Below are positions 9,605-18,936 of a stretch of 64,000 nucleotides of DNA, piece by piece. Both the position numbers and the translations under genes were made by a program. Under the pieces are notes generated by a model. The model ran no database searches and was not told the origin of the DNA. It was given only the letters and a program-made list of their open reading frames with translations. The stretch is taken from the NCBI GenBank assembly GCA_041665785.1, contig JBAYIE010000006.1:1-64000 (forward strand), in the 5' to 3' direction. This stretch comes from JBAYIE01 sp041665785. GTDB lineage: Bacteria > Bacteroidota > Bacteroidia > UKL13-3. Numbering within the stretch: position 1 is the first letter of the stretch; each line of letters opens with the position of its first letter.

Positions 9605-10588
9605 ATGAAATATTTCCTTGTTCTTCTTACTACATTTCTGATGAGCAATTCCTGCTTATTTGCTCAGGAGGATGCTCCGGCCAAGGTTATTCTTTTTCGC
9701 CCATCAATGCCTATGGCGGCTGCCGTTGTCTTTAAAGTTCACTTCAATGATACTCAATTCATCAGAATGATGAATCGCAGCTATTATCAGGTTGAATTAC
9801 CGGCGGGGAATTATACATTTAAAGCAGGAAATAAGTTAATTGTAAAAGTCAAATCGGGCAAAACGTATTTTATTCGTATCATGCCTATTATAGGATTCTG
9901 GGCAACTACAGGCGAATTGTTTTTAGTAGACAGCAATATGGCTGCACCAGTAATTACACAGGGAAATTTAAGAGATCTGCGTTTTCCACTAAAACGACCC
10001 TTAAACAGAATAAATGTAGCCGGTGTATTTGGTCCGGGACTAGATCAAATAAGTGCATTACAGACCACCGATGGTAAGATCGTTTCCATGAGTTTTGGAG
10101 GAGGAGCGGGTATTAATGTGTTTTATGGCAGAGAGGTCTCTAAACGTCTCGATTTATCTGGTGGATTTCATTATCAAAGAAGTTCATTATCACCTCCTGT
10201 AAAAAATGCATCCATGTCGTTTAGTCGCATGGGTGCCTCCTTTACGGCAGCCCTCATCATTCCCATTCAGGGTGGATCTATGCAAAGGGTCAAACTCGGA
10301 ATTGGACCGGATATGTACCTGAAAAACATTCTGAAATTTGACTTCTCACAAATCGACTCAGTTTTTAAGGATACCTGGGACTACAAAATGACAACAGGTT
10401 TGCATGTCAATGCCATTTATGAATTAAACCTGAACGATTATTTCTCATTTATGTATGGATTACAACTGTCTTTTGTGAATTATGACTTTAAATCGGGAAA
10501 GGTTATATATCCTGTTTACCCCAATCCCTTCGTTTCAGCAAAAGGTTCAGCATTTGAGTTTCTGATGGGAATAAACGTTCACTTCTAG
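9605..10588 (+). CDS. Exported protein: DUF2846-like domain plus outer-membrane barrel
   Basis: A 327-residue protein with a signal peptide (cleavage near SCLFAQ). Residues about 28-110 resemble the DUF2846-type small domain seen in lipoproteins (VELPAGNYTFKAGNKLIVKVKSG is the conserved region; only part is quoted here as LPAGNYTFKAGNK). Residues about 130-327 alternate polar and hydrophobic segments and end in an aromatic residue (MGINVHF), as in Bacteroidota outer-membrane beta-barrels. I do not recognise a function. It stands alone between divergent acsA and icd. The ATG at 9605 directly precedes the signal peptide. Confidence 0.65.
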   Translation: MKYFLVLLTTFLMSNSCLFAQEDAPAKVILFRPSMPMAAAVVFKVHFNDTQFIRMMNRSYYQVELPAGNYTFKAGNKLIVKVKSGKTYFIRIMPIIGFWATTGELFLVDSNMAAPVITQGNLRDLRFPLKRPLNRINVAGVFGPGLDQISALQTTDGKIVSMSFGGGAGINVFYGREVSKRLDLSGGFHYQRSSLSPPVKNASMSFSRMGASFTAALIIPIQGGSMQRVKLGIGPDMYLKNILKFDFSQIDSVFKDTWDYKMTTGLHVNAIYELNLNDYFSFMYGLQLSFVNYDFKSGKVIYPVYPNPFVSAKGSAFEFLMGINVHF

Positions 10589-10666
10589 GAACAGCGCACG
10601 TTTTCAAAGTTCTTCAGATTTCAAAGAAGGCTGACAAGCTTCATGGAAATTATATGCCTCTGAAGG

Positions 10667-10696
10667 TTGCGATTTGCTGCGAAACAGCCATATTTG
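10667..10696 (+). promoter_or_regulatory. Probable icd promoter
   Basis: TTG at 10667-10669, a spacer of 19 bases and CATATTTG at 10689-10696 match the Bacteroidota vegetative promoter TTG-N19-TAnnTTTG with one mismatch. The start codon of icd follows 34 bases later. Confidence 0.55.
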
Positions 10697-10730
10697 CAGC
10701 ACTAAAATAAAACCGACTTAAACCAAGAAT

Positions 10731-11960
10731 ATGAATAAGATTAAAGTAGCCAATCCTGTAGTTGAATTGGATGGCGATGAAATGACCCGGATCATCTGGA
10801 AATTTATCAAAGACAAGCTGATCCTGCCTTATCTCGATTTAGATATTAAATATTACGACTTAGGCATGGAGCACCGCGATGCTACCAACGACCAGGTTAC
10901 TATTGATGCGGCGGAAGCCATCAAGTTATACAATGTAGGCATCAAATGCGCAACCATTACACCCGATGAAGCACGTGTGAAAGAATTCAACCTGAAACAA
11001 ATGTGGAAATCGCCGAATGGTACCATTCGCAATATTCTCGATGGAACGGTTTTTCGCGAACCGATCGTTTGCAAAAACGTACCCCGTTTGGTTCCCAACT
11101 GGACAGCTCCCATTTGTATTGGTCGTCATGCTTTTGGGGATCAGTACCGCGCTACCGATTTTGTAACAAAAGGGAAAGGAAAACTTACCGTATCGTTTAC
11201 GCCGGAAGATGGCAGCGCTCCGCAAACTTTTGAAGTATATAATTTCAAAGGAGATGGGGTGGCATTAACCATGTACAATACCGATGAGTCGATCCGCGGT
11301 TTTGCTCATTCTTGCTTCAATACTGCGTTGCAAAAAGGATGGCCGCTCTATCTTTCTACCAAAAATACCATCCTGAAAAAATACGATGGTAGGTTTAAAG
11401 ACATCTTTGAAGATATTTATAAAGCAGAATACAAAGCTTTGTTTGAAGCCAAAGGCATCGTTTACGAACATCGCCTGATCGACGATATGGTGGCGAGTGC
11501 GTTGAAATGGAATGGTAATTTTGTGTGGGCCTGTAAAAATTACGATGGCGATGTACAAAGCGATACCGTTGCACAAGGATTTGGTTCTTTGGGACTGATG
11601 ACATCAACGCTGGTTACACCGGATGGAAAAACCATGGAAGCCGAAGCGGCACATGGAACCGTAACGCGGCATTTCCGCGAACATCAGGCGGGTAAACCTA
11701 CATCAACTAACCCGATTGCTTCCATTTTTGCCTGGACACGCGGTCTGGAATTCAGGGGTAAACTCGATAACAACCAGGAATTGATTCGTTTCTGTCATGC
11801 GCTGGAAGAAGTGTGTGTGGAAACCGTGGAGAGTGGAAAAATGACCAAAGATCTGGCAGTTTGTATTCATGGCAACAAAGTTTCACACGGTGATCATTAC
11901 CTCTACACCGAAGAATTTCTTGATGCGCTGGATCAGAACCTGAAAGCAAAACTGGTTTAA
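10731..11960 (+). CDS. icd: Isocitrate dehydrogenase, NADP-dependent (eukaryote-like type)
   Basis: A 409-residue enzyme of the citric acid cycle that converts isocitrate to 2-oxoglutarate and makes NADPH. The substrate loop is KSPNGTIRNILDGTVFREP, close to the homodimeric IDH of eukaryotes and some bacteria (about 400-415 residues) and unlike E. coli Icd or the large monomeric form. VVELDGDEMTRIIW opens the protein, and EAEAAHGTVTRHFREHQAG near residue 310 is the NADP-binding region. It has its own promoter and a strong terminator, so it is a single-gene unit. Confidence 0.96.
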   Translation: MNKIKVANPVVELDGDEMTRIIWKFIKDKLILPYLDLDIKYYDLGMEHRDATNDQVTIDAAEAIKLYNVGIKCATITPDEARVKEFNLKQMWKSPNGTIRNILDGTVFREPIVCKNVPRLVPNWTAPICIGRHAFGDQYRATDFVTKGKGKLTVSFTPEDGSAPQTFEVYNFKGDGVALTMYNTDESIRGFAHSCFNTALQKGWPLYLSTKNTILKKYDGRFKDIFEDIYKAEYKALFEAKGIVYEHRLIDDMVASALKWNGNFVWACKNYDGDVQSDTVAQGFGSLGLMTSTLVTPDGKTMEAEAAHGTVTRHFREHQAGKPTSTNPIASIFAWTRGLEFRGKLDNNQELIRFCHALEEVCVETVESGKMTKDLAVCIHGNKVSHGDHYLYTEEFLDALDQNLKAKLV

Positions 11961-11978
11961 AACTGCAAAGAAAGCATA

Positions 11979-12020
11979 AAAAAGCGGCTGTTATCTTCAG
12001 GGATACAGCCGCTTTTTTTT
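11979..12020 (+). terminator. Rho-independent terminator of icd
   Basis: AAAGCGGCTGT (11981-11991) pairs with ACAGCCGCTTT starting at 12005, separated by a 13-base loop, and the right arm runs into a stretch of eight T. It begins about 20 bases past the icd stop codon. Confidence 0.9.
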
Positions 12021-12030
12021 GCGTTACAAT

Positions 12031-12079
12031 TATTCATCCAGTTGCTCTTCACTTTGCGGAGAACTGTTTTGATTTTATA
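12031..12079. repeat. Decayed second copy of the 3' end of the efflux adaptor gene
   Basis: This stretch matches 12651-12706, the coding end of the adaptor gene. Twenty-six bases (12043-12068) are identical; the copy then lacks 7 bases present in the intact gene, after which a further 10 bases match. Read on the minus strand it encodes NSSPQSEEQLDE and a stop codon, exactly the protein end of the adaptor, but several codons differ synonymously. The differences at third positions suggest it diverged as coding sequence before it was orphaned. It lies between the icd terminator and the toxin gene. Confidence 0.8.
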
Positions 12080-12098
12080 AGAGATACAAGTCTGTATT

Positions 12099-12369
12099 TT
12101 ATGGAAATACCTTGTAAATATCCTTGCGGTGAGCGATAATCATAAATCTAACCGTGTTTGTTGAAATGCGTTCCAGCCCTATTCTATAATCACCTATCCG
12201 ATACCTATAGTATGTCTTAAAACCAGCTAATTTTTTTGACGTCGGATAACTCAGCCAGTGAATTACACTCCTCAAGTACTGAAATTGCATTTTCTATTTT
12301 AAGATACAGAGACTTCTCCTGAAGTTTGTTTAAAGCTTTTTCAAATGAACTGTCGAATTCAACAATCAT
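12099..12369 (-). pseudogene. RelE/ParE-type toxin, reading frame broken at a run of seven A
   Basis: The start ATG (12369-12367) overlaps the antitoxin stop (ATGA). The first frame gives 46 residues, MIVEFDSSFEKALNKL through LSDVKK, then leaves the family pattern and hits a stop. The next frame resumes with LAGFKTYYRYRIGDYRIG and ends RKDIYKVFP at 12099. Joined, the two parts make an 89-residue protein of normal RelE length with the typical GDYRIG core. The break is at 12231-12237 (seven T on the plus strand): removing one base restores the frame; a -1 shift would meet a stop at once. It could be a true mutation, transcript slippage or an assembly error. The active protein would be a ribosome-dependent mRNA endonuclease or gyrase inhibitor. 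Confidence 0.75.
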
Positions 12370-12563
12370 TTAGACTTTAATTTCTTTAAAATGGAGGCTT
12401 TTGAAACTGTCTTACCGGTTTTAACTTTATCCATCATAGTCCCCAGCAGAAAATCCTCAAATTGATTATCCTTCATATCGATAACATTACCCCCAAGTCT
12501 TTTGGCCAATTCAGACAGGATTTTACTACTCTGTTTGTCGGCCTTAATTAGTATGGTACTCAT
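12366..12563 (-). CDS. Antitoxin of a RelE-type toxin-antitoxin pair
   Basis: A 65-residue protein, MSTILIKADKQSSKIL at the start, then SELAKRLGG and a lysine-rich end (SILKKLKSK). It is the size and position expected of the antitoxin: upstream of the toxin gene with a 4-base ATGA overlap. Such antitoxins bind the toxin through the C-terminal half and usually repress their own operon. I assign it mainly by context; the sequence has no clear DNA-binding motif. The 600-bp module is flanked by a duplication of the neighbouring gene end, a sign of recent insertion. Confidence 0.7.
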   Translation of the reverse strand: MSTILIKADKQSSKILSELAKRLGGNVIDMKDNQFEDFLLGTMMDKVKTGKTVSKASILKKLKSK

Positions 12564-12649
12564 GATGTAAAAATAAGTATAATTTTCAACTATCGAAATT
12601 CCGAAACAGAGTTCTGATTTGAATTCAATTTTAAACCAGATCCGTTTGT

Positions 12650-13765
12650 TTACTCATCTAACTGCTCTTCACTTTGCGGAGAACTGTTCGGATCTTTGAT
12701 TTTATCGGTGAGCGTAACCCCCGACAACACTTCAGACTGGATGCCATCCGACAAACCCAATTTGACATAACGTTTTTCAAAAACCTGTGGACTGATTTCT
12801 ACTTCCACATAAGGCTTGTCTTCCTCTTCAAATTGCACCAATGATTCAGGGATACTCAATACACTATCGCGGCGGTCGAGCACAATATCGGCTGTGGCAC
12901 TGTATCCCGCACGTATAAAAACACCTTCTTTCAATTCCATCCGGGCTTTGATTTGAAATTGGATCGCTCCGTTTTCTTTTATTCCTTTAGGAGCAATGTA
13001 TTCGAGTATGGCTCCAAATGCCTCCTGATCCACCGCTCCGATTTTCATGATGAGGTTCATCCCTAATTTTATTTTTCCGACTTCGCTTTCATCCACTTTC
13101 CCTTCAAAAATCATTTCACCCATATCGGCAATTACGGCGATGGTTGTTCCTTCATTGAAGGTATTGCTTTCGATTACACTACTTCCTTCCTTGAGCGGAA
13201 CATCCAACACCATGCCGTCAATGGTTGATGTTACCAGGGTATTGGTAACCTTGCCGCTGCTTTTGCTGATGCCTTCCCGGATCAATTGCAGGTTGTTTTC
13301 AGCTGCTTTTATTTCTGCTTCTGCATGTTGAAAGGCCAGGCGAAAAACCTGAAAATCAGCCAAAGCAATCATCTTGCTTTCGTACAATTTTTGGTTGCGT
13401 TCATAATCGATTTTTGCATTGTCGTATTGCAACCGCGATCGTGTAACACGGTTTTCAGCTTCGTTGAGGCTGACCATGTTGGGAATTATTTTGATTCGCG
13501 CAATCAATGCCCCCTTTTTCACCACATCACCTGCCGTCACAAATAGTTTTTCGATGATACCCGAAACACGTGGTTTGATATTTACCTCCCTTCGGGGAAC
13601 AACAGCTCCGATAGCAACCGTCTTTTTAATGATGGTATTTACTTTCGCCTGTTGTGTTGTAAAAACAACAGGCTTCTCTTCCGATTTCCGGTATAAAAAA
13701 TACAAGGTGTACAGAAAGCCCAGTATAAATAACAGGCCAATGGAAATCTTCAGTGCTTTTTTCAT
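12650..13765 (-). CDS. Efflux adaptor (membrane fusion) protein, HlyD/MacA family
   Basis: A 371-residue periplasmic adaptor. One N-terminal membrane anchor (residues about 5-24) is followed by the biotinyl-lipoyl half motif RREVNIKPRVSGIIEKLFV with GDVVKKGALIARI, a coiled-coil hairpin (about 95-165, NEAENRVTRSRLQYDNAK region), the second lipoyl half with STIDGMVLDVPLKEGSSV, and a beta-barrel domain. These proteins bridge an inner-membrane ABC or RND pump and an outer-membrane channel. No pump or TolC-like gene is adjacent, so the partner must be elsewhere. The ATG at 13765 is chosen over a TTG six codons upstream because it begins the charged residues before the anchor. Its 3' end is duplicated at 12031-12079. 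Confidence 0.85.
   Translation of the reverse strand: MKKALKISIGLLFILGFLYTLYFLYRKSEEKPVVFTTQQAKVNTIIKKTVAIGAVVPRREVNIKPRVSGIIEKLFVTAGDVVKKGALIARIKIIPNMVSLNEAENRVTRSRLQYDNAKIDYERNQKLYESKMIALADFQVFRLAFQHAEAEIKAAENNLQLIREGISKSSGKVTNTLVTSTIDGMVLDVPLKEGSSVIESNTFNEGTTIAVIADMGEMIFEGKVDESEVGKIKLGMNLIMKIGAVDQEAFGAILEYIAPKGIKENGAIQFQIKARMELKEGVFIRAGYSATADIVLDRRDSVLSIPESLVQFEEEDKPYVEVEISPQVFEKRYVKLGLSDGIQSEVLSGVTLTDKIKDPNSSPQSEEQLDE
12651..12706. repeat. Intact partner of the 12031-12079 duplication
   Basis: This is the coding end of the efflux adaptor gene (…KDPNSSPQSEEQLDE). It is the functional copy; the toxin-antitoxin module lies between it and the decayed copy, 620 bases away. Confidence 0.8.
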
Positions 13766-13857
13766 GTTTGGGTTCTTGAGCAAGTTAAATGCTCAAACGA
13801 AGGTTCATATATAAAATTACACGCAGATGTTAAATCCTTGTTTAAGCGGTAAAGCTT

Positions 13858-16800
13858 TTACTTAATAACCAACCGCTGCAGAGCATTGACTGTTTGCGAG
13901 CGAATGCCAATCTGGTAAACTCCTTGCGGTATTCCATCCAACTCAAATCGTTTCGAATTCATTCCTGCTGATGTATTCCAGTTATGATTAGCTACTACCT
14001 GTCCGAGCGCATTTATCAATTGTACTTGCAGTGTTTCGTTAGCAGTAGCATAGTAGGTCAAAGTATAGAATCCGGATGCCGGATTCGGAAAAACCTGAAA
14101 CGCATGTTCCTTGTTCATTTCGCTTAAACCGGTATTGTTTGCTAACTGAACCGAAAGTGCTTTTGCTATTCCTTTACAACCATTTGTTCCGGTTTCCTGA
14201 ACGGCAACCGTTCCTTGACCAACCGTATTCCACTGAACAGTAATAGCAGCCGTATTTCCCCCGCTGGTTTTAGTTCCTCCCGTGATAGTCCATGCATAGA
14301 ATGAACCGACCGAATTTGTAACTGAATACGATTCTGATTTGTTTTTCATGCTGCTGTCTTTACCTTGAATAGCTGATGTAACCGGTACCTGCAATAGGGC
14401 AATGGTTTTCGGATCCGACATCGGACTTAAGCAACCCTGATTTCCTACTTGAACCGTATATGATCCGGAATCTTGTGTTGAAAAGGAATTGTTGACCGCC
14501 CCTGAAAGAATATTTCCATTTTTAAACCATTGATTGCCGTTGGATGTATTGGATGTTAAGATGGCCGTTCCACCGGTACACATAAATCCTGAACTCAGGT
14601 TAGAAGTTATGGTTGGTTTTGAAGGAAAAGCAACTTCATTGACTGCTACTGAATCGGATTGATTTTTGCAACCGCTCGCATTCGTCACAGCCACGCGGTA
14701 AAATCCTGTATTGGCTGTATTGAGCTGTGCATTTGTTTCGCCTATGAGGTTGGTGCTGTTATAGATCCATTGAAAGGTAGTCGCTGCTGAATCACAAACC
14801 AACACAGTACTGTCGCCGCTACAAAAAGTTAACGGCCGTGAATTGCTGATTGTAGGCTTACCGGGTAAATCCATTACAGTTATATATGCAGTTTTGGTGA
14901 TGCTGTCGGAACCCGACGAGTTACCGGCCTTTAACTTAACTGCATACGTACCTGGCACATTATATTTGATTCCTGTTGGATTTTGCTGATTCGAAGTTGA
15001 AGGTTGTGCGCCATCAAAAGTCCATTGCCATTGCGTAACGATATTTTGACTGGAGTCGAAAAATTGAATCGGTTCTCCGGCACAGGTAGTTTTCTTCGAA
15101 GCATAAAAATTCGGAACAGGAACCAATGGCACACCGGTAATATTTACATTGTCGATATACAAACTGTTACTATAATTATTGTACCCTTCGAGCTTGATTT
15201 TTATATTGTTCATACCGGCATATGCATTCAGGTTTACGGTTATGCAATTGTTGTTGGTTCCACTACACCATTGCGTGGCGGATGTTGGTAAAAATTCATT
15301 CGATTGATCTGCAACTGTTCGGAAATTATCTGCTCCATTTTCACCATACGATTGCACCCGGATCCAGTTCGTTCCGCAATTAGTCGAAACCCATACAATC
15401 AACGAATCTGTTGACCTTGAAGGATCGCGTGTATATGCATGAGCAAAGGTCATACTTACCGATCCATATCCTTTAAAGCTCAAAGCTGGTGAAATTAATC
15501 CATCACGGGTACCAATTGTATTGAAATTATAAAACGGCAAACAATACGCCCGGTTTCCCGGTGTGGTTCCACCAATATTTGCCAATCGCCATGTTGTATC
15601 TGCATTGGGATTGCTAATACTCCAGGCACTCAGGGTTGGAGAGTTGTTTTCAAAAGTTTCGCTGAATGGAAGTGTTATTCCTCCTGCAGTAATATAATTG
15701 GATTGATACGTTGAATCTTTACCCAGGGCATTGCTGACAACCAACATAACAGGGAATTTTCCGGCTGTAGCATAAGATACCACAGGTGAAGATGCTGTGG
15801 AAGTTGAAGGCGATCCTCCCGGGAAATACCATTTACGGCCGGTTGGAGATCCGCTGGAGCCATCTGTAAATGTTACCGATTGCCCTGTGCAAATACTTCG
15901 GTTTGATGCTTGCACAACTGCGATTGGTGCACCCATCATACCGCTTATGATGAGTGAAAAAAATTGTGTTCCAACAAGGTTTCCTTTATGCGTTATTTTT
16001 ACGGAATAGTTTCCCGCTTGTGGTGTTGCTAAATAAATCTGCTCCACATTATCTGTGATATTGTCGCCACCTCTTGCAAGTGCAGTTGGTGTATCTCTCA
16101 CCAAAATATAAGGAAAGAATATTACATTGTCTGAAACGCGTGTCAACCGAATATCGAGGTCATTGACCAACATTTTATTAGCCGGATCCAATTGCGGAGA
16201 TACAGGACTTCCGGCAGGATCGGTCCAACAGATTGTGATTTTCAAAGGGGCTGTTCCGGTAGTTGAAATGGATTGTGTGTGCGACTTTCCGTTGGTCAGT
16301 GCTATCTCCTGAATCAAATTAGCGCTCGAATCGGTGATGGTTTGAACAGCCTTTGCTATATTTACTAGACCCCATCCAAAAACATAATCCGGACCGGCAT
16401 TTCCGGCCTCGTCCGCAGTATGAATGGTCAGGCCTTTCAACGTTGAAGCACGCATGAATTTTGATTTCAGATTATTGTAATGTTGTTGCACCAGCAACAG
16501 TGATCCGCTTACATTGGGAGTAGCCATCGACGTACCATCGTATGCCGCATACGAAGTGTTGCTTTCAGATGTGGCCGAGTATACGCCAACTCCACAACCG
16601 ACCACATCGGGCTTAATCCGGCCATCATCCATGGGGCCCCATGCACTGAATGTACTCATTACAACATCGGATGTCTTAGTCCAGCCGTTATTGGTATTGC
16701 TGTTTGAAATTTTGCGCGCAGCACCAACTGTCAATACATTTTTTGCTCCGCTGTAAGTAGAAATACAATCGTACTGACCGTCGGCCGGTGGCGGTGTTCC

Positions 16801-17631
16801 TGAACCCGGATCTCCGTTTGAATATTCCCATTCGGTACTGAATTTAGTGTCTCCGCGATCGTTCCCGGCTGATTTGCAGATCAGATAATACGGATTATTC
16901 ACCACGATGTCATCCCAGCTGGCCGCTACGCTGTTATAAAAACCAAAACGCCAGTCTTCCTGCGCACTGATAAAAGGATCACCATACCATACAGATTTTG
17001 ATCCATCCCAATACCAACCCGTAATGGTTCCGTAAGAATGATTCGATACCAGCATTCCGGCATTTGCTGCGGCACTCATTTCGGAGGCATCGTTCGACCA
17101 GTCATAAGCGCGTATGCTGGCCTGGTAAGACATTCCTTTTGCATTGGCGCTCACTCCGGATCCAATCATGGTGCCGGCAACATGGGTTGCATGATCAATG
17201 ATCCCGGTTGCACCGTCGGCCTGCGTAGCTCGTCCACCGAATTCCTGATGCGACAAGCGGGTAGCCCCTCCATCCCATACACCCAAACGGTTGCCTGTAA
17301 TCAATCCGGTTAATGAGGTGCCCACTGTTCCACCCGGCCAAACCTTATTGGTTGAAATGGTTCTTCCGGCTCCTACATTGTCGGTAATATTGAATTCCAT
17401 ATTGCCCCTACTGTCGAATCCGGCAAATTCGCTTACCCGTCCGTTTGAATCTACTCTACGCAACGCGATATTTCGTACACGGGCTATCTCTTCAGCCAAA
17501 GCACGGTCTTTGACATATTGTTGGCGGAATCGCTCTTCCAGACTGGTTGATTGCGGAATCTGCTGAGCCTGCACGGTTTGAAGAACAAATGAAAACAGTA
17601 AAAGGAGGAGGGCGGCGAGACGTTGTGTCAT
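13858..17631 (-). CDS. Subtilisin-like serine protease with PKD repeats and T9SS sorting domain
   Basis: A 1257-residue secreted protease. After a signal peptide (cleaved near VQAQQ) comes an S8 domain with the triad Asp120 (LGVWDGG), His147 (DHATHVAGT) and Ser368 (DGTSMATP). A jelly-roll region with TICWTDPAGSP and MLVNDLDIRL follows, then two PKD-like domains (FTDGSSGSPTGRKWYFPGG; QWQWTFDGAQPSTSN), a carbohydrate-binding-like insert (about 640-830) and Ig-like cysteine-containing repeats. The last 75 residues, starting FQVFPNPASG and ending LQRLVIK, are a type A T9SS sorting signal, so the protein should cross the outer membrane and be anchored on or released from the surface. It follows the small exported-protein gene by one base. 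Confidence 0.93.
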   Translation of the reverse strand: MTQRLAALLLLLFSFVLQTVQAQQIPQSTSLEERFRQQYVKDRALAEEIARVRNIALRRVDSNGRVSEFAGFDSRGNMEFNITDNVGAGRTISTNKVWPGGTVGTSLTGLITGNRLGVWDGGATRLSHQEFGGRATQADGATGIIDHATHVAGTMIGSGVSANAKGMSYQASIRAYDWSNDASEMSAAANAGMLVSNHSYGTITGWYWDGSKSVWYGDPFISAQEDWRFGFYNSVAASWDDIVVNNPYYLICKSAGNDRGDTKFSTEWEYSNGDPGSGTPPPADGQYDCISTYSGAKNVLTVGAARKISNSNTNNGWTKTSDVVMSTFSAWGPMDDGRIKPDVVGCGVGVYSATSESNTSYAAYDGTSMATPNVSGSLLLVQQHYNNLKSKFMRASTLKGLTIHTADEAGNAGPDYVFGWGLVNIAKAVQTITDSSANLIQEIALTNGKSHTQSISTTGTAPLKITICWTDPAGSPVSPQLDPANKMLVNDLDIRLTRVSDNVIFFPYILVRDTPTALARGGDNITDNVEQIYLATPQAGNYSVKITHKGNLVGTQFFSLIISGMMGAPIAVVQASNRSICTGQSVTFTDGSSGSPTGRKWYFPGGSPSTSTASSPVVSYATAGKFPVMLVVSNALGKDSTYQSNYITAGGITLPFSETFENNSPTLSAWSISNPNADTTWRLANIGGTTPGNRAYCLPFYNFNTIGTRDGLISPALSFKGYGSVSMTFAHAYTRDPSRSTDSLIVWVSTNCGTNWIRVQSYGENGADNFRTVADQSNEFLPTSATQWCSGTNNNCITVNLNAYAGMNNIKIKLEGYNNYSNSLYIDNVNITGVPLVPVPNFYASKKTTCAGEPIQFFDSSQNIVTQWQWTFDGAQPSTSNQQNPTGIKYNVPGTYAVKLKAGNSSGSDSITKTAYITVMDLPGKPTISNSRPLTFCSGDSTVLVCDSAATTFQWIYNSTNLIGETNAQLNTANTGFYRVAVTNASGCKNQSDSVAVNEVAFPSKPTITSNLSSGFMCTGGTAILTSNTSNGNQWFKNGNILSGAVNNSFSTQDSGSYTVQVGNQGCLSPMSDPKTIALLQVPVTSAIQGKDSSMKNKSESYSVTNSVGSFYAWTITGGTKTSGGNTAAITVQWNTVGQGTVAVQETGTNGCKGIAKALSVQLANNTGLSEMNKEHAFQVFPNPASGFYTLTYYATANETLQVQLINALGQVVANHNWNTSAGMNSKRFELDGIPQGVYQIGIRSQTVNALQRLVIK

Positions 17632-17632
17632 A

Positions 17633-18139
17633 CTATAGAGGTTTGTTGATATCTGTAATGATCATCTGATTATCCGGAAGGGTTGCATGTAAGCGGGAAT
17701 CCACCCGCATGGGTTTGTATTTTGCGGTAAATAAAACGGTCTGCACATGAATGCTGACTGGTTTTCCGGTTAAACGTTCTGGACAGGTTATGGTGAGTAT
17801 GGTATTGCTTCTCTGCGGGTCAATAATATACGTTGCGACCTTACCTATCAGTACTACCTGAACCGGAGCATTTTTAATCACAGTATCTTTCAACCAGTTT
17901 TCATCGATTCCGTTTACCTGCAACATGCGTCCCTGTTGGTCAGACACAGCAATATGGAATTGTCTGTTTTTATAATCCGGAACCGGTTGCTGAAGCGGAA
18001 AGAGGCGTTGCAGCTTACCCTGGTAATTGAATAACCAGACATAATTCTGACTTGCTCTTCCGCCGGCAGGTTTTCGCTGACCCATTGCATTTGCAAAAGG
18101 AATCAGCATGAAAAGCATGAAGAGCAAAGGCACACGCAT
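17633..18139 (-). CDS. Exported protein of unknown function, co-transcribed with the protease
   Basis: A 168-residue protein with a signal peptide (MRVPLLFMLFMLIPFANAMG). The mature part is basic and rich in beta-type segments (NYVWLFNYQGKLQRLF, VVLIGKVATYIID). No family was recognised. Its TAG stop ends one base before the protease start, which implies one transcript with this gene first. It might act as a partner or chaperone of the protease, but that is only context. Confidence 0.6.
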   Translation of the reverse strand: MRVPLLFMLFMLIPFANAMGQRKPAGGRASQNYVWLFNYQGKLQRLFPLQQPVPDYKNRQFHIAVSDQQGRMLQVNGIDENWLKDTVIKNAPVQVVLIGKVATYIIDPQRSNTILTITCPERLTGKPVSIHVQTVLFTAKYKPMRVDSRLHATLPDNQMIITDINKPL

Positions 18140-18198
18140 TCAACCAAAAATAGGCAATAATTCGCAAAAAATACCCGGTTATCTATTAAACGTCATAA

Positions 18199-18936
18199 AT
18201 GAGTGCTTTATTTGTGCAAAATTTAACGCAAGTGAAACAACATATTCCGAATGCCCTGACTTCACTCAACTTGTTTCTGGGTTGTTTGTCGGTTGTAGCG
18301 GCACTCGAAGGAAACCTTCAACTTGCTTCCATCTATATTTTCTCGGCGGCCATTCTTGATTTTTTTGACGGATTTGTTGCCCGGGCTTTGCATGCCACTT
18401 CCGAAATGGGAAAGCAGCTCGATTCGCTAGCTGATATGGTGAGTTTTGGATTAGCTCCCGGTTTGATTTTTTATATGATGGCCGGAAAATGTTTTGCCCC
18501 CAACGGTGGATTTTGTATCAATATGTATTTGCCTTTTCTGATCGTTATTTTTTCTGCATTGCGTTTGGCAAAATTCAATATCGATATTCGTCAGGGTGAT
18601 TCTTTTATAGGCTTGCCAACTCCGGCCAATGCCTTGTTTATTGCCAGTATTCCCTTTATTCTGCAGTATAATCCCGGAATTGCTCAGGTATTCGAACACG
18701 AATATTTTCTCAAATATTTTCCATTACTCTCGGCCTACCTGCTTACCGCCGAATTGCCTCTCCTTGCACTCAAATTCAAATCCTTTTCCTGGAAAGGGAA
18801 CGAATACCGCTATATCCTGATCATACTGTGTGTGGCAGGTATTGCGTTATTTCAATTTGCAGGAGTTGCCTTGAGTATGATCTTGTATATTCTGATATCG
18901 ATTCTTTATAATTTACAAACCAAAAAAGCAATATGA
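18199..18936 (+). CDS. pssA: Phosphatidylserine synthase (CDP-diacylglycerol-serine O-phosphatidyltransferase)
   Basis: A 245-residue inner-membrane enzyme that makes phosphatidylserine, the precursor of phosphatidylethanolamine. The CDP-alcohol phosphotransferase signature DGx2ARx8Gx3Dx3D is complete: DGFVAR, then G, then QLDSLAD (residues about 54-76). Roughly seven hydrophobic segments follow the class II PssA pattern. The stop overlaps the purS start by ATGA, so the two are translationally coupled. The decarboxylase gene is not in the window. Confidence 0.92.
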   Translation: MSALFVQNLTQVKQHIPNALTSLNLFLGCLSVVAALEGNLQLASIYIFSAAILDFFDGFVARALHATSEMGKQLDSLADMVSFGLAPGLIFYMMAGKCFAPNGGFCINMYLPFLIVIFSALRLAKFNIDIRQGDSFIGLPTPANALFIASIPFILQYNPGIAQVFEHEYFLKYFPLLSAYLLTAELPLLALKFKSFSWKGNEYRYILIILCVAGIALFQFAGVALSMILYILISILYNLQTKKAI

